From positions 727,501-791,500 of the forward strand of contig NC_092191.1 of assembly GCF_043641665.1 (NCBI RefSeq): 64,000 nt of DNA. Direction: 5' to 3'. Positions within the stretch are counted from its first letter, which is position 1, and each line of letters opens with the position of its first letter. The notes under the pieces were generated by a model. That model was not told where the DNA came from. It worked only from the letters and a program-made list of their open reading frames with translations, and ran no database searches. This DNA is from Enoplosus armatus. Its lineage: Eukaryota; Chordata; Actinopteri; Centrarchiformes; Enoplosidae. The position numbers were made by a program, and so were the translations under genes. Positions 12,640 to 41,396 of the stretch are shown here, in pieces.

Positions 12640-14801
12640 ACTGTTTCTGTACTTTATTTGTTTTTAAAGGTGGAAAAACTCCCTCACACAGACTCCAAAG
12701 CAGTTTAAATCAGGGCTGATGGACAGAAAATAAAGTGTTTTAAGTCTGTTCTCCCCACATACAGCATGTACCCCCCCCCCCAACAACTCAGACCCCCCCA
12801 CCCTGAGAGATGAAGCTTTAATCAGGTTTCTCTGTGGCGTCGATGGGACTCTTTCTGAAGAAACTTCCTGTGAGCTGCAGTTTAACTAAAGCTGTGATTT
12901 GTGCGCCTGTTGACCAGTCTGACCAGTCTGACCAGTGTGTGGCCCCTGGAGGACTCACAGGGACCCGGGACATGAGCTAGCAGCGTGTAAACTCGGTGTT
13001 GTGTTTGCATAGTTAGAGGATGAGAAGTCCTGTTCTGCTCATCAGCTGCTCAGAAACTTTGACCTGCACACGAACAGTTTGTACGGTAATTTGACAAAAC
13101 TGAGAATCGTCACCTGAAGACCGTGTTCAGGTAACAGTCTCTGTCGCAGGACTGCAGACTCACCACAGACCGGAGACAGAGATTAGCATTAGCATTAGCA
13201 TGAGCTGCGACTGTGTCGTGACCTGAGAGGGAAAAACGGCAAACTTTCAGGGGGAGTTTGGTTTAAAGTCAACGTTCTGTTGACTGTTAACTGCAGACAA
13301 GCTAAACAAAGAGGAGCTAACAGTTAAAGGATCATTCCATGTTTTAACCAACACGTCAGATGTTTTATTTCACAGCTGAAAGAATCCTGTAGTATTGTAG
13401 ATTTGTCAGTTTTGTCTATTTTCCAGCAGCCAGTGCAGACTGAAGGTCAGAGGACTGGAGCGTCTCTGCAGCTTCAAGTCTTTGCAAAGTGGATTTTTTA
13501 TAGAAATGAAGCGAAACCAGCGGCTGAAGGAAGGATATCAATCGGGTTTAAAAAAGGAAAACAGCAGAATGATCCTTTGATAAAGCAACAAAGTCAGTAA
13601 ATATTAAAGCTGAAGTCCTGAGGCACATGTGCACTGCATTATATAAAAAGAGCATACATCTATACGAACTCTTGACCTGGAGACAAACACGTAGATACAG
13701 TGGACACCACGTGGCCAAACGTATGTGGACAGCTGAAGACATGCAGCTCCAACAGCCTCCACCAGCCTCCACCTCTGGTCCCATTTATTATCCTTTAAAT
13801 CATGTTTCTGTTTTATTGTGAATCAATAACTGGATCATTTATTAATTATTGAAACAAAACAAGGAAAACAAATTTGGTTGAACTGGGAACTACTGGATGA
13901 GTGGATTACAGATGATTGATTGATTGATTGATTGATTGTGATAATCAACTCATTGTTTTTCTTTTTAAAGAAGTGAATATTTCCTGGTTTTTCAGGATAA
14001 TAACCTGAATGTTGTGGGGACATTCAAAGACGTCATCTTGGACTCTGGGAAACTGAGACGGATGTTTTTTTGCACATTTTATGAGCTAACATGATTAACC
14101 TTTTAATAATTTCCCAGAGTTCAAGGTGACGTCTTCCAATGTCTTGTTTTGTCCGTTGTTTGGTCAACTCCATCGGTTTTGGCTTGTGACGTCTGCTTGC
14201 ACCCCCCCCCCCCATCACAGGCTGCACCCATTGAACCAAAGTTTCACTTCTGTCCTGCTAGTGAGGATGTCCACATAGTTTTGGCCACTTGTTGCGTTGG
14301 AGGCAGATGGACAGAGTGTCTCTGTGGTCTTAAGGCTGATTGTCTTCATAGTTCTATAATCTCTGCATATATATTTGGGTCGATATGTGTAGAAAGCAGC
14401 ACAGCGGTGATTCAGACGAGCGTCGGCCGCATTAAAGCTGAGAACCGAAGTTCCCGTGGTTTACTTTAATTTGTCAAGAGAAGAAGAACGTAAACAGACG
14501 TGTTGAAGAGGAATGAAGACAACGAGACACACAGAGAGACATTCAGACGAAAACTGTAAACGCATCCTGCCGAGGTGGTGGAAGACAGACAGACAGGTAA
14601 CAGACACACAGGTAGACAGGTAACAGACAGGTAACAGGCAGACAGGTAACAGACACACAGGTAACAGACAGGTAACAGGCAGACAGGTAACAGACAGGTA
14701 ACAGAAAGACAAGAAACAGACAGGTAACAGACAGGTAACAGAAAGACAGGTAACAGACACACAGGCAGACAGGTAACAGACAGACAGGCAGATGGAGGTG
14801 A
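12640..14801 (-). other. glud1: glud1 3' UTR and possible poly(A) signal
   Basis: Sequence downstream of the glud1 stop codon on the minus strand, without coding content. A minus-strand AATAAA at 12658-12653 could end a roughly 2.1 kb 3' UTR; several nearer AATAAA-like words (for example near 13810) are alternatives. It contains a homopolymer C run near 12771-12780, a (TGAT)n run near 13917-13938 and, next to the stop codon, the 14578-14800 minisatellite. Confidence 0.35.
14578..14800. repeat. minisatellite directly after the glud1 stop codon
   Basis: Tandem units of acagacaggtaacagacaca type (8-12 bp sub-units agacaggta/acagacac in irregular order). The array begins within a few bases of the TAG at 14804-14802, so it should be transcribed as the first part of the 3' UTR. 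It reads stop-free on the minus strand in two frames, but the frames have no homology. Confidence 0.85.
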
Positions 14802-31432
<16,631 letters not shown>

Positions 31433-31740
31433 TTTTTGGTTCTGAATAAGTTTACCGCCCCGAGGAGACGCGTGAGCCCGAGTAGGGTTAGATAGTTTGG
31501 GGGAAGGCGAGGAAATGCAGCGGGGAGTACAAAAACTCGTACCGCAGCAGCGGCTCCTCCTTCATGCCGCCCCTTCCTGTTCAACTGCACCGCGGCGTGA
31601 CGGCGTGTGCACGTGCCGCTGTGTGTGCACGTGCGGCTGCCTGTATTTAAACGGAACACGCAGAACCGAACCAGCACGAGACCACTTCTATCCGTGGTGA
31701 CGGACCGGCCGCGCGGGCTAGCTGAGCGTTAGCACTTTAA
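31433..31740 (-). promoter_or_regulatory. glud1: glud1 5' UTR and CpG-rich promoter region
   Basis: Exon 1 and the 300 bp upstream are clearly richer in G+C and CpG than the surroundings, for example gcggcgtgacggcgtgtgc and gaccggccgcgcgggc. This fits a CpG-island promoter of a housekeeping enzyme. No TATA box is evident. The exact start site cannot be read. Confidence 0.5.
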
Positions 31741-33085
31741 ACTCGTCAATAAACTAGTTTATACGCGACTGTGAGGCACAGAAAGCGTCTCTGATTGGAA
31801 ACAAAGATACAAAGAGTGAAGCTCACATCTCAGACATGTTCATGTTTAACTTATTGACAAGTTTTCCGTAGTTTTAAGGTTGTTTAAGCTAGCGTCAAGC
31901 TAGCTAGAACTGGTACGAATAATCTTCCGGTTGAATTATTCAAAATAAGAGCATAAATCGATAAAGCTTTCAAGGTTCAGAGTGGTATTGAGGAGTGTTT
32001 GTTCGAATAAAAATGTACTCATGGTGTGTATTTTGCTTGACCTATTTTAGTACTTTGATAATAAGTTTAAATTTGACTGCTTTAGTTTTATTGGGTTTTA
32101 AGGAACTTAATCCAGATTTTGCAGTAAATACATTAATGAGATGAGCAACAAAACTATAACTCACTGCCACTCAACATGAAATTATTAATCATTGTACGAC
32201 CATCACCCAAAAATGTGTAGTGTTAAAGTAAAGTAAAAAAAAATGTCTTGCTTGTAAAAAAAACAACTAAGGAATTTAAGACTTAAAAAAACATTGTTCA
32301 AGAAAAAGTACACTTTTCTTGTTAGTGTTAGATTGTCTGGTGACGGTTATACAGACTGTGAACATCTCAGGGTAAATGTGCCTAAACACCACAAAATGGA
32401 CAAAGACATTAGGCAGAATTCTATAGGGGCCTATAGTGGTGTGAAACAACTTATAAAACTGAAACTGATTTGAAACATTTAAAAAGACACAAGGTAAGAA
32501 AGACATCGCTTTTATTTTGAAATCAAATACTTTCTAGCTGTACTTTCTATAGGCTGCATTTAACTTCCGGGAATATTTTCCTCAGCCAATAAAGTTAATT
32601 ATAAACTGTACATAGTTTATAATTAACTTTATTCTGGACAGTGAAACATCTATAAATGTGGCTCAAATTAATTTTGTAATTTTAAAACAATGTTTAAAAA
32701 GGAGAATAATGAGAATTATTTCATGGTGTACGTGTGTGTGCGTGTACGTGTGCGTGCGTGTGTGTGCGCGCGTAATGAGGAGGTTTTAAATGTCTTCTTT
32801 TCTAAACTTAGATTCCTTGGTCATTAAATGAAACAGTTTATATCTGTCTCTCCGTGGCTCACATACATCACACATGATGAACTCACTGTAAATGTTTTAG
32901 AAGTAAAACCGAATTCAGATATGTATGGAAGCCTGTTTCTGCCAAGAATAAAAAGATGAATAATTAGGAATAGAAAAAAATATGATGAGGCACAAGTCAA
33001 AGTATGGATTACAATAAATTAAAATTGTGACTTTTAAAGACCATATTATGAGATACTGCCTCATAACTTACTATTTACTATATGT
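31741..33085. other. intergenic AT-rich stretch
   Basis: Lies between the glud1 promoter and the MITE at 33.1 kb. I see no exon-like structure. Positions 32735-32772 hold a degenerate (GT)n/(CG)n tract, and 32590-32640 holds a near-palindrome aataaagttaattataaact / agtttataattaactttatt. Confidence 0.5.
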
Positions 33086-33572
33086 CAGTGGTGGACAATA
33101 ACTAAGAACATTTACCCAAGTACTGTACTTAAGTACAATTTTGAGGTACTTCTACTACTTTACTTCTACTCCACTACATCTCAGAAGGGAATATTGTACT
33201 TTTTACTTCACTACATGTATTTGATAACTTTAGTTACTTTGCAGATTCAGATTAATAATACAAAATATTATCAACAAATTAATTATGATGTATTATTATA
33301 GATTAAACTACCCAGCAGTATATAAAGTATATCAAATTGGCTCCATCTTCACCAGCTGCAACATTAACATGATGAACACATGAATGCATCAATAATTATA
33401 ATGCAATAAATTAATATGAATTATTCTGAAATTGGCTATTCTGCATACTGAGTGTTTGGTACTTTAAGTATATTGATGCTAATACTTGTACTTTTGAAAC
33501 AACATACTTTTGTACACTGCGGTATTACTACTTTCACTGAAGTAAAATGTCTGAATACTTCTTCCACCACTG
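33086..33572. mobile_element. complete hAT-like MITE
   Basis: Terminal inverted repeats CAGTGGTGGA at 33086-33095 and TCCACCACTG at 33563-33572. They are flanked by CTATATGT (33078-33085) and CTACATGT (33573-33580), an 8-bp target duplication with one mismatch. The AT-rich interior has no coding capacity. The 8-bp duplication and CAGnG-type ends fit hAT superfamily non-autonomous elements. Fragments of the same family occur at 20.55, 25.9, 27.8, 45.7 and 59.7 kb. Confidence 0.8.
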
Positions 33573-34035
33573 CTACATGTTAAAAACACCTGAGACAAGT
33601 CAGTGTAGTTATGACTGAAGTCTGTGAGGGCTCAGAGGAGCCCACAGGATGGACATCTGGATTCATGTGTAATGATCCTGCAGCCTCTAGGGGGCGCTAG
33701 CAGGGATTTACACTGTTAGTCTGCTTAGCTTTGAGCAGGAGTTCACAACTTATCTTAATCACTTTGAGAAGGTAGGTTCAGTTGTGCTGTGAACTCAGGA
33801 AAACAAGGAGTTAATCTTAGACAACAAACTGGACGGCTGGAGGCGGGAACATGACGTCCAGCTGACCGGAGCAGTTCTCGTCACGTCTCAGTTGGTCCAG
33901 CTGACAGACAGCAGCAGGTGGAGGAAGCAAAAAGAAACTGTCAGTAACTGAATCTGTAACTGAGCAGAGACACATGACTGCTGAGTTACACTGAGAGGGA
34001 GGGAAGGAGTGGAAGGAGCACAGAGTTAAACCTGT

Positions 34036-34517
34036 GGAGGATCACAGGTGTCACTGCAGGACTGCCTGCAGGTCACACAGGTGTCACACTGCAGGAGGCC
34101 ACACAGGTGTCACACTGCAGGAGGCCACACAGATGTCACTGCAGGAAGCCACCCAGGTGTCACACACTGCAGGATGCCACACAGGTGTCACTGCAGGACT
34201 GCCTGCAGGCCACACACTGCAGGAGGCCACACAGGTGTCACACTGCAGGAGGCCACACAGATGTCACACTGCAGGAGGCCACACAGGTGTTACATTGCAG
34301 GAGGCCACAAACTGCAGGAGGCCACACAGGTGTCACACACTACTGGAGGCCACAAAGGTGTCACACACTACTGGAGGCCACGAAGGTGTCACACACTGCT
34401 GGAGGCCACGAAGGTGTCACACACTGCTGGAGGCCACGAAGGTGTCACACACTACTGGAGGCGACACAGGTGTCTCACACTGCAGGAGACCACACAGGTG
34501 TCACTGCAGGAGGCCAA
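34036..34517. repeat. 26-bp minisatellite upstream of shld2
   Basis: About 18 copies of a 26-bp unit (gtcacactgcaggaggcc then acacaggt), with variants acgaaggt and ctactggagg and some shorter units. It is stop-free in all three plus frames, giving spurious open frames of 146-181 codons. It ends 0.85 kb before the shld2 start codon. Confidence 0.92.
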
Positions 34518-35363
34518 ATATCCCAAACATGTCAGGAAAATATATGAAAAATATCTGGATTCTATCTGGATATGACTGATAGAAAACAACTCCCAGATGT
34601 GAAATGGGTCTAGACCACCTCCCCTGGCATCCTGCCGTCTGATTGGTGGAGCCGTGGTGAGTCAGCAGGTTATTGTTCCCAGCTGTGAAACACCACCATC
34701 TGCATCCATCTGCATGATGGATCCCTGTTCTGCCTCCTCACTGTGAACAGTTTCTGCAGAGTCATGGTTGTGTAAGATCTGACATGTTTGACTTAAAGCT
34801 GCAAAAACAGACAGAAAGAGACACATTTCCTTTTACAGTGATGGGGAGCAAAAACATGCAACTATGAAGGAAATAATTGAGAAACTCACCTGTGTGTATT
34901 AATTAAAGTGGTGCTCGTGGTGCTAAAGTGGCTCATCTTGTTGAAGAAAGATGGACGAGTTTGAAGGTTTTTTTGTTTGTTTTTCTCACTTTGTTGAATG
35001 CAAAAAAACATTTTAGTTTAGTTAGTATGACTTTTTGAGAAGGGAGACATTAAATCAAACATGTCTACGTAGAGGAAGACACTTATTTACATTGTGGGCC
35101 TCTATGTAAAGATGCAGGAGTCAAGGTGACGTCATGTTACCAAAAATACATAGACTGTATGCAAAAAACAAACACATAAAACAACAAAGTAAATACCCAA
35201 ATGAACAAAATCACTCCAAGTCAAACAGGAAATAATACAAGATAAAACTAGGAGGGTAAGTTTACTGCATGCTCATGTCTCACAGAGAAGCGGAAATCTG
35301 TTTTAACTTTTTTTTTTTTCATTTTGTCGCAAATAAACTTCCATAATTATCCTCCACAGCAGC
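34518..35363. other. shld2: shld2 upstream region
   Basis: Contains an inverted CCAAT box (ctgattggtggag at about 34640) and a T-rich run (35308-35320) shortly before the shld2 start codon. Neither a transcription start nor an untranslated exon can be identified with confidence. Confidence 0.35.
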
Positions 35364-38300
35364 ATGTGTGACCGGCCGAAGATCCACATCTTCCTGGGGG
35401 CTCCTCCTCCCTCCTCTGGCCCTGCCATGGTCTCTGGAGCTGGGGTGGAGAGTGAGCAGCGCCCCCCTGCCGACTGGAGACACCTGGAGCTCACCTGGGA
35501 GGATGGACGTCTGAGACCTGCAACAGGTGAGGCGTTCAGGGACACAACAGGATGGACTGAGAAACAACATGTTTTACATTTATACTAACTTGGTTTTTAA
35601 AAGGTGCTCTTGTTATGAATTATTATCTTAACAGAATAGTTCTATATTTAAGGAAATATACTTTGTTGCCCGAAAGTTCAGATTAAGCACATGAGATAAT
35701 GATGGTACATGGATTTTGTTTATCTTTGGACAGATCCAGGCTAGCCGTTTCCCCCTGTTAAGAGTCTTTATGCTAAGCTAAACTAGCTGCTAGTGTTAGC
35801 TTAGACATGTGGTGTCAATCTGAACATCTAACTCTTGATGGAAGAGCACAAAATAGTGTATTTTCCAAAATGTCGAAGTGAAAAAATACAAATAATTTTC
35901 CCATTTTTCAGACAAGGCTGAAAATCAAGTGAAATTATCATCAGAGGAAGAAAGAACCAGCAGGGAGAACGTAGAATCTGATCGATCTATGCCGAGTTCA
36001 CCAAGAGAAGATGATGAAACAAATGACTCGTCTTGTAAAGCTGGACGGGAAGAACGAGCCGGTTCCGGCTGCAAACTAAAGGAAGATCTGTCCTCCGACG
36101 ATCACAGACCAGCAGAGAGATTTCTGAGCCGAGATGAAGAATCAAGTCAGTGTTCGGGTTCACTTCATGAGTATCTGGACAGCTGTTTCCCTGCAGCTCA
36201 ATCAGAGCCAGAAAAACCAGAACCTGAACCTCCACATTGCTCTCAACATCAGTCGTCATCAGCCGCCCCTCCTCTGTCCGCCCAGGCTCAGTACCTCACC
36301 TCCTGGACTCTGAGTCAGGCATTAATCCTGAGAGGCAGGCATGGCGTCCAATCAGCAACTTGTGCGGAGAAAACCCCGCCTCCTCAAACACCACCCAAAC
36401 ATGCCCAAACACCACCATCTGTCTCCTCAAGCACTCCGGAGCTCTTCAGCCCGGTAACCCCCTCACCTGGAGCCTCCGCAGAGCTCTTCAGCCAACCCTG
36501 CCCGACCCAGAGGGCGGAGGAAGGTGGCGTCGTCATCGAGGCCACCACAGATGGCGTGCTCTGCTCCCAAGAGGCCAAGCAACTGGAGTCCATGACCACC
36601 CAAGACTCCCCCTCCAAATCCCCTGATTTCAAGAAAGCTAGAATCTCAGAAAACCTCAGGACAGAAGCGTCTGTGGTGCCGTCAGACAGCACCGCCGCCT
36701 CCACCGGGCTCCGAGGTCCCACCACACTTCTGATCCGGTGTGACAAACGGGGGGTGCGGTACTCGGTTCTGGTGGCGGTGGTTCACCCCTGTCACCTGAA
36801 GGAGGTCAAGGTGAGTGGAGATGTTGCGATACGTCTTCTAATAGAATGTCTTCCGTCAGTTCTGCAGGTTGGCCTGTTGGTGGCGCTAAGTCAGTAGGAT
36901 TCATCCTGTGGGGAACAAATACCGGTCCATCTTGTAGATGTTGGACCAAAGTGGTGGACCCGTCCATGGAGCCACACAGCTTGTTTCTCTAAAAATTGTG
37001 ATTAAGATTAAGAGTTCATGAAGTGCTCGAAAATCCTTAAATAACATGTTTCATGCTTTAATTTTAACTTCTAAATCTTCTCTGCATTACATGTGTTGGA
37101 GGTGAAGTGTTTGTTTTGTTGGGTTAAAGGTGAAGTCCGGGCCGGCGGCAGGGTCCTTTGTTCCTCTGGCGTCCATCGTGGTAACGGACCAATCAGGTGT
37201 TGAGATGAAGGTGGTGCTGTGGCGGCGGGCGGCGTTCTGGGCGTTGACCGTCAGTCCTGGAGACGTTCTGCTCATCACAGGTACAGAAACAAAGCTGATG
37301 ATGGAGTCAGACGAAGTGCTCGTCGGATTGTCAAAAAAGTGTCATAACAGTTTCTGTAACTTCAACAACGGCCACGCCCACTTCAGACAGTGATTGGTCA
37401 GCTGTGTGGAGGTGTGAAAGTGGGCGGGGTTTGAACTTCTCCCTCAACTCTCTTTGTTCTTCTTTACAACTTTTCATGCTAACAGTGCGACACTATGAAT
37501 GTCTGTTTATCTCGCGACCGTCGCAAACAAAAGATCAAATAAATGCCACCTCGGTAACTTTCCAGAGTTGTAAAATCCTCCTTTCTGGATTAGACTTCAT
37601 CGTCTCTGCAGCCCCTTGCATTGTTTTAACACTGCTCAGTTTTCGGTCTGAACTCCATAAAAACACACCACCAAAATCCCCTCCAGAGAGGGAGTCATTG
37701 TGTTTGAGCGTTGTTTTCAAATTCATCGTTCACACCAACGTTTATAACGGTGAGTCCAATGAGGTCGCTGCCAGCTGTCGATTAAAAGTAAAGTCAGCAC
37801 AGTGATTCCATTTTGATGAACTGTGACTCAAACCATCTTTTGAAGGAAACGAGCCTAAATGGAGGAAGCTGTCTCACCATCTGGTCTCATATAACTGTCT
37901 AGCAGACCTTTCCTCTTTGTAGACATCAACCAGCCACGGCCCACAACAGCACCCTGAACCTCAGCGTCAGCGTCACTCATCACAAACCTCCAGCCTCGTA
38001 TGTCATGAGGAGACTGGGGGGCTCAGTCTCAGAGTCCCATCTCACATGTTGATGTCGTCTCCAATCAGGACTGCAGGTGAATGAAGACAGGTGGAGAGGA
38101 GAGACGGTGCTGCAGTCGACCTTCAGCAGCAAACTGCTCAACCTGGGACAGATCACTGCCTCCACCTCACCGCCAGGTACCTCTAAACCCAACCTGCGAC
38201 CAATCAGCAGTCTCCACTGCTGAGTGTCCTGGTTCAAATACCTCCCTCCCTCCCTCTCTCTCTCTCTCTCCAGCTCCTCAGCATGTTAATACTCGCTCTC

Positions 38301-38984
38301 TCAGCTCTTTGTGTGGATTTCTTCGGGAGCGGCGCCCCCTGCTGGTGTCTTTAAACCTCCGCCCCCTTCAGGACCTGAACCGGCTCCCTTACGCCACCCT
38401 GAGGTCACTGAGGGTCAACACGCTGGTTCACGCCCTGCTGCGTGTCACACACACACACATGTGCACAGGTGAGTGGGTCACAGTGTCAGGTGACATGAAA
38501 CTCACCTGGTTTCATCATCAGTACGAACAGTGTAACTGGCCGATAACACAGCTGCATTATGGGTAATGTCTGTCATGTGGGGAGCTTCTGGAAGAAGAGG
38601 CTGAGTTGGCAGAATGACTCAAAGACTGCCAGAAGAATACGTGAAATAAAACAGTACCTGGATAAAGAAGTAACTCAGGCTTTAGAGATAAAAGTCCGGA
38701 CGCACAGGAGGTTAGAAAGGAGCCGGTTTCAAAAAGAAAACCCCAGGTTCAACATCTTCTGCTTTTTCACAACTTGTTGAATATGGAGCTGAAAAGAAAT
38801 GATGTCATCAAGAACAAATCCGAAATATTTGTAGGAAGAAACATCCTCAGTTCAGTAGTGATTATAATTTTAACAGCATTCAAGACATTATTGATTGATA
38901 GTTTTGACCAACACTATTTATATAAATACAGAACAGCGGTCCAAAGACTGACCCCTGCGGCACACCGGGATGGATGGTTGTAAA

Positions 38985-39071
<87 letters not shown>

Positions 39072-39226
39072 AGAGTGGCGGAATGAGGCGGAGTCTCGCT
39101 GCAGGTCAGCTGTTCAGCTGAAGGCCGTTCTGACTGTGGAGCAGCCGGGCGACCAGCAGGGGGCGCTGCTGCTGTGGGGAGCAGCTGTGGACTGGCTGCC
39201 TCGCTTCAACCTAGACAGAGGTACAT

Positions 39227-39280
<54 letters not shown>

Positions 39281-41315
39281 TTAAAAGTCAGCTCAATCAC
39301 CAAAAACATCATAAGTCCTGTTTCTTTCAGCGGCTGTCTGGGACTTCCATGTCCTCCTGGTGAGGGAGGGTTTGACCTCTGACCTCCTGGAGCTGCACTC
39401 CACCCCCTGGAGCTCCATCCAGCCTCTGGACCCTGCCAACCGCCGGGTGCGGGACTTCCTCCAACAGCGACCCATCAGGACAGGACACAGCAGCAGTCTG
39501 GAGCTGGACCTCGACACGCTGCTGTCCCAGAAATACAGCGGTGAGTCTGAGGGGGCGCAAACATCCTCTGGTTCACTTCTCCAGAGCTGTGTGAATCCAG
39601 CTCCAGAACAGATCTGCAGTCACACAATCAGACACAAGTTGGTAAAATTATATTTGTCCATTTTTTCGGCTTTTCTTGTTGAGGCAGCAGATGATTGAAG
39701 ACTTTATTTCTGTCCCAGAACTCAGTGCTGCTTTGAGAGTTTGAGTAAACTGCAAATCTTTGCTGCATAACATTTGAAAATTTCAGCCAAACCTGAATTT
39801 CCACATCATATTTGTTGACACTGTTTGATCTATTTGCAAATTTGAGATTTGTATTTACAGTAAATCTCACACAGTTACAAACTTCTGACAGTTGTGCAAA
39901 TATACTGCTGTAAATAAACAGAGTCCGTGTCCTCCACCTTCTATCAGTACAAGTCTTCTCATGTTGAAGTGGTTTTTAAGTTCCTCTCAGAAGAAGAACA
40001 TTTATTTTCTCAAACTGCTTCCTGTGTGTGACTGGTGACCAATCAATTTGTTGAATAATCAAGAATCCAAACCAAATGTAGCGTCACTCACTTAATATAA
40101 AACCATCAATAAAGGTTTTTCAGCCTTTTTGATGCCTCTGAAAAAACGCAGAAAACGTTTGCTTTTGTTAACAAAGCGTGGAACGTCTTTATCCCTCACC
40201 TGTAGTACCTTTGAAAAGGTGCCAGTTCTTCTGTGACCCTCCTCACTCAGGACAAATCAAAGCTCCATGTGATACAAAAGTACAGGACCAGAAGTTGAAC
40301 CCTGAGGGACACCACGAGTATATCAACGCTGCGTGTGATGAAAGTCAGTTGGATAAACCAAAGTACTGGACAAATTGAAATTTTGACCTGATGATGGCGC
40401 TAGAGGAAAGTCAGGAGATCAGCAAAGTAAACAAACAGACACCACAGATGTCTCCACCAAATTGCACGGCAATCCATCCAACAGTTGTTGAGACATTTCA
40501 CTCTGAGCCACAACAGTCCACCTCATGGTGGAGCTAAATCAAAGTTACAGGATCTCTTCAGTTATTATAGGATTCATCCTCTGGGCACCATGAAGGTCGG
40601 AACCAAATTTCATATCAATCCAGTAGTTGCTGAGATGTTTCAGTCTGGATCGAAGTGGTGGACTGACCGACCAACCGACACTGTCTTTCCTAGAACTGTG
40701 AAAATAGTAAAGGACCTAAACTTGAACCCTGAGGAACACCACCATATCAAAGCTGTATACATGTGGTAAAAGGTTTAGGACCTAAACTGACGACCTGCTC
40801 TCTCCTCCACCAGGTGACGTGGAGCTCAGAGTCCAGGTCAACGCCTTCCACTTCCAGCATTCTCCGCTTTCCCAGAATGCACCTCAGCCGGCCCTGGACA
40901 GCTCCATGTCGCTGGATGGTATCCTGGCGGCGCTGAGCGGTGACATCACCTTCACCGGCTGCGGTCGCTGCTCCACCGAGCTCGACACCGACGCCAACGG
41001 CATCTACAGCCCCTGTTACCCGTGTCTGCCCCACACCGCCGTGCGCCGCTACTACAGGTGCGTCAGGATTATCATCTGGATGTCTGGATATTATCTGGAG
41101 AAAGCATTAATATAGTTGTTGCAGTTTCGTGTTAACTGCTTTATTAAAAGACCTGTCAATCAATTTGGGAGTGGCACCAACGTCCAATCATGTGGTTTGA
41201 TCTTTGCTGGTGGGCGGGGCTACAGTTTCACTTACATTTTATTTATTTTTATTTTATTAGAGAGTATATTTTTAGATGGATGATGAAAACTAAAAATATG
41301 TGCTTTGCTGTGTTT

Positions 41316-41396
<81 letters not shown>

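Noticed and set aside
31497..31700. Plus-strand frame opposite the glud1 promoter
   Set aside because: GC-rich promoter DNA has few stops; no splice sites or homology support a divergent coding gene.
34034..34579. Three overlapping plus-strand frames of 146-181 codons
   Set aside because: Products of the 26-bp minisatellite; frames are open only because the unit lacks stops.
38942..39363. 129-codon plus-strand frame through the (GT)n and (CA)n tracts of shld2
   Set aside because: Artefact of dinucleotide runs, although it overlaps true exon 6 in part; the spliced model is supported by homology.
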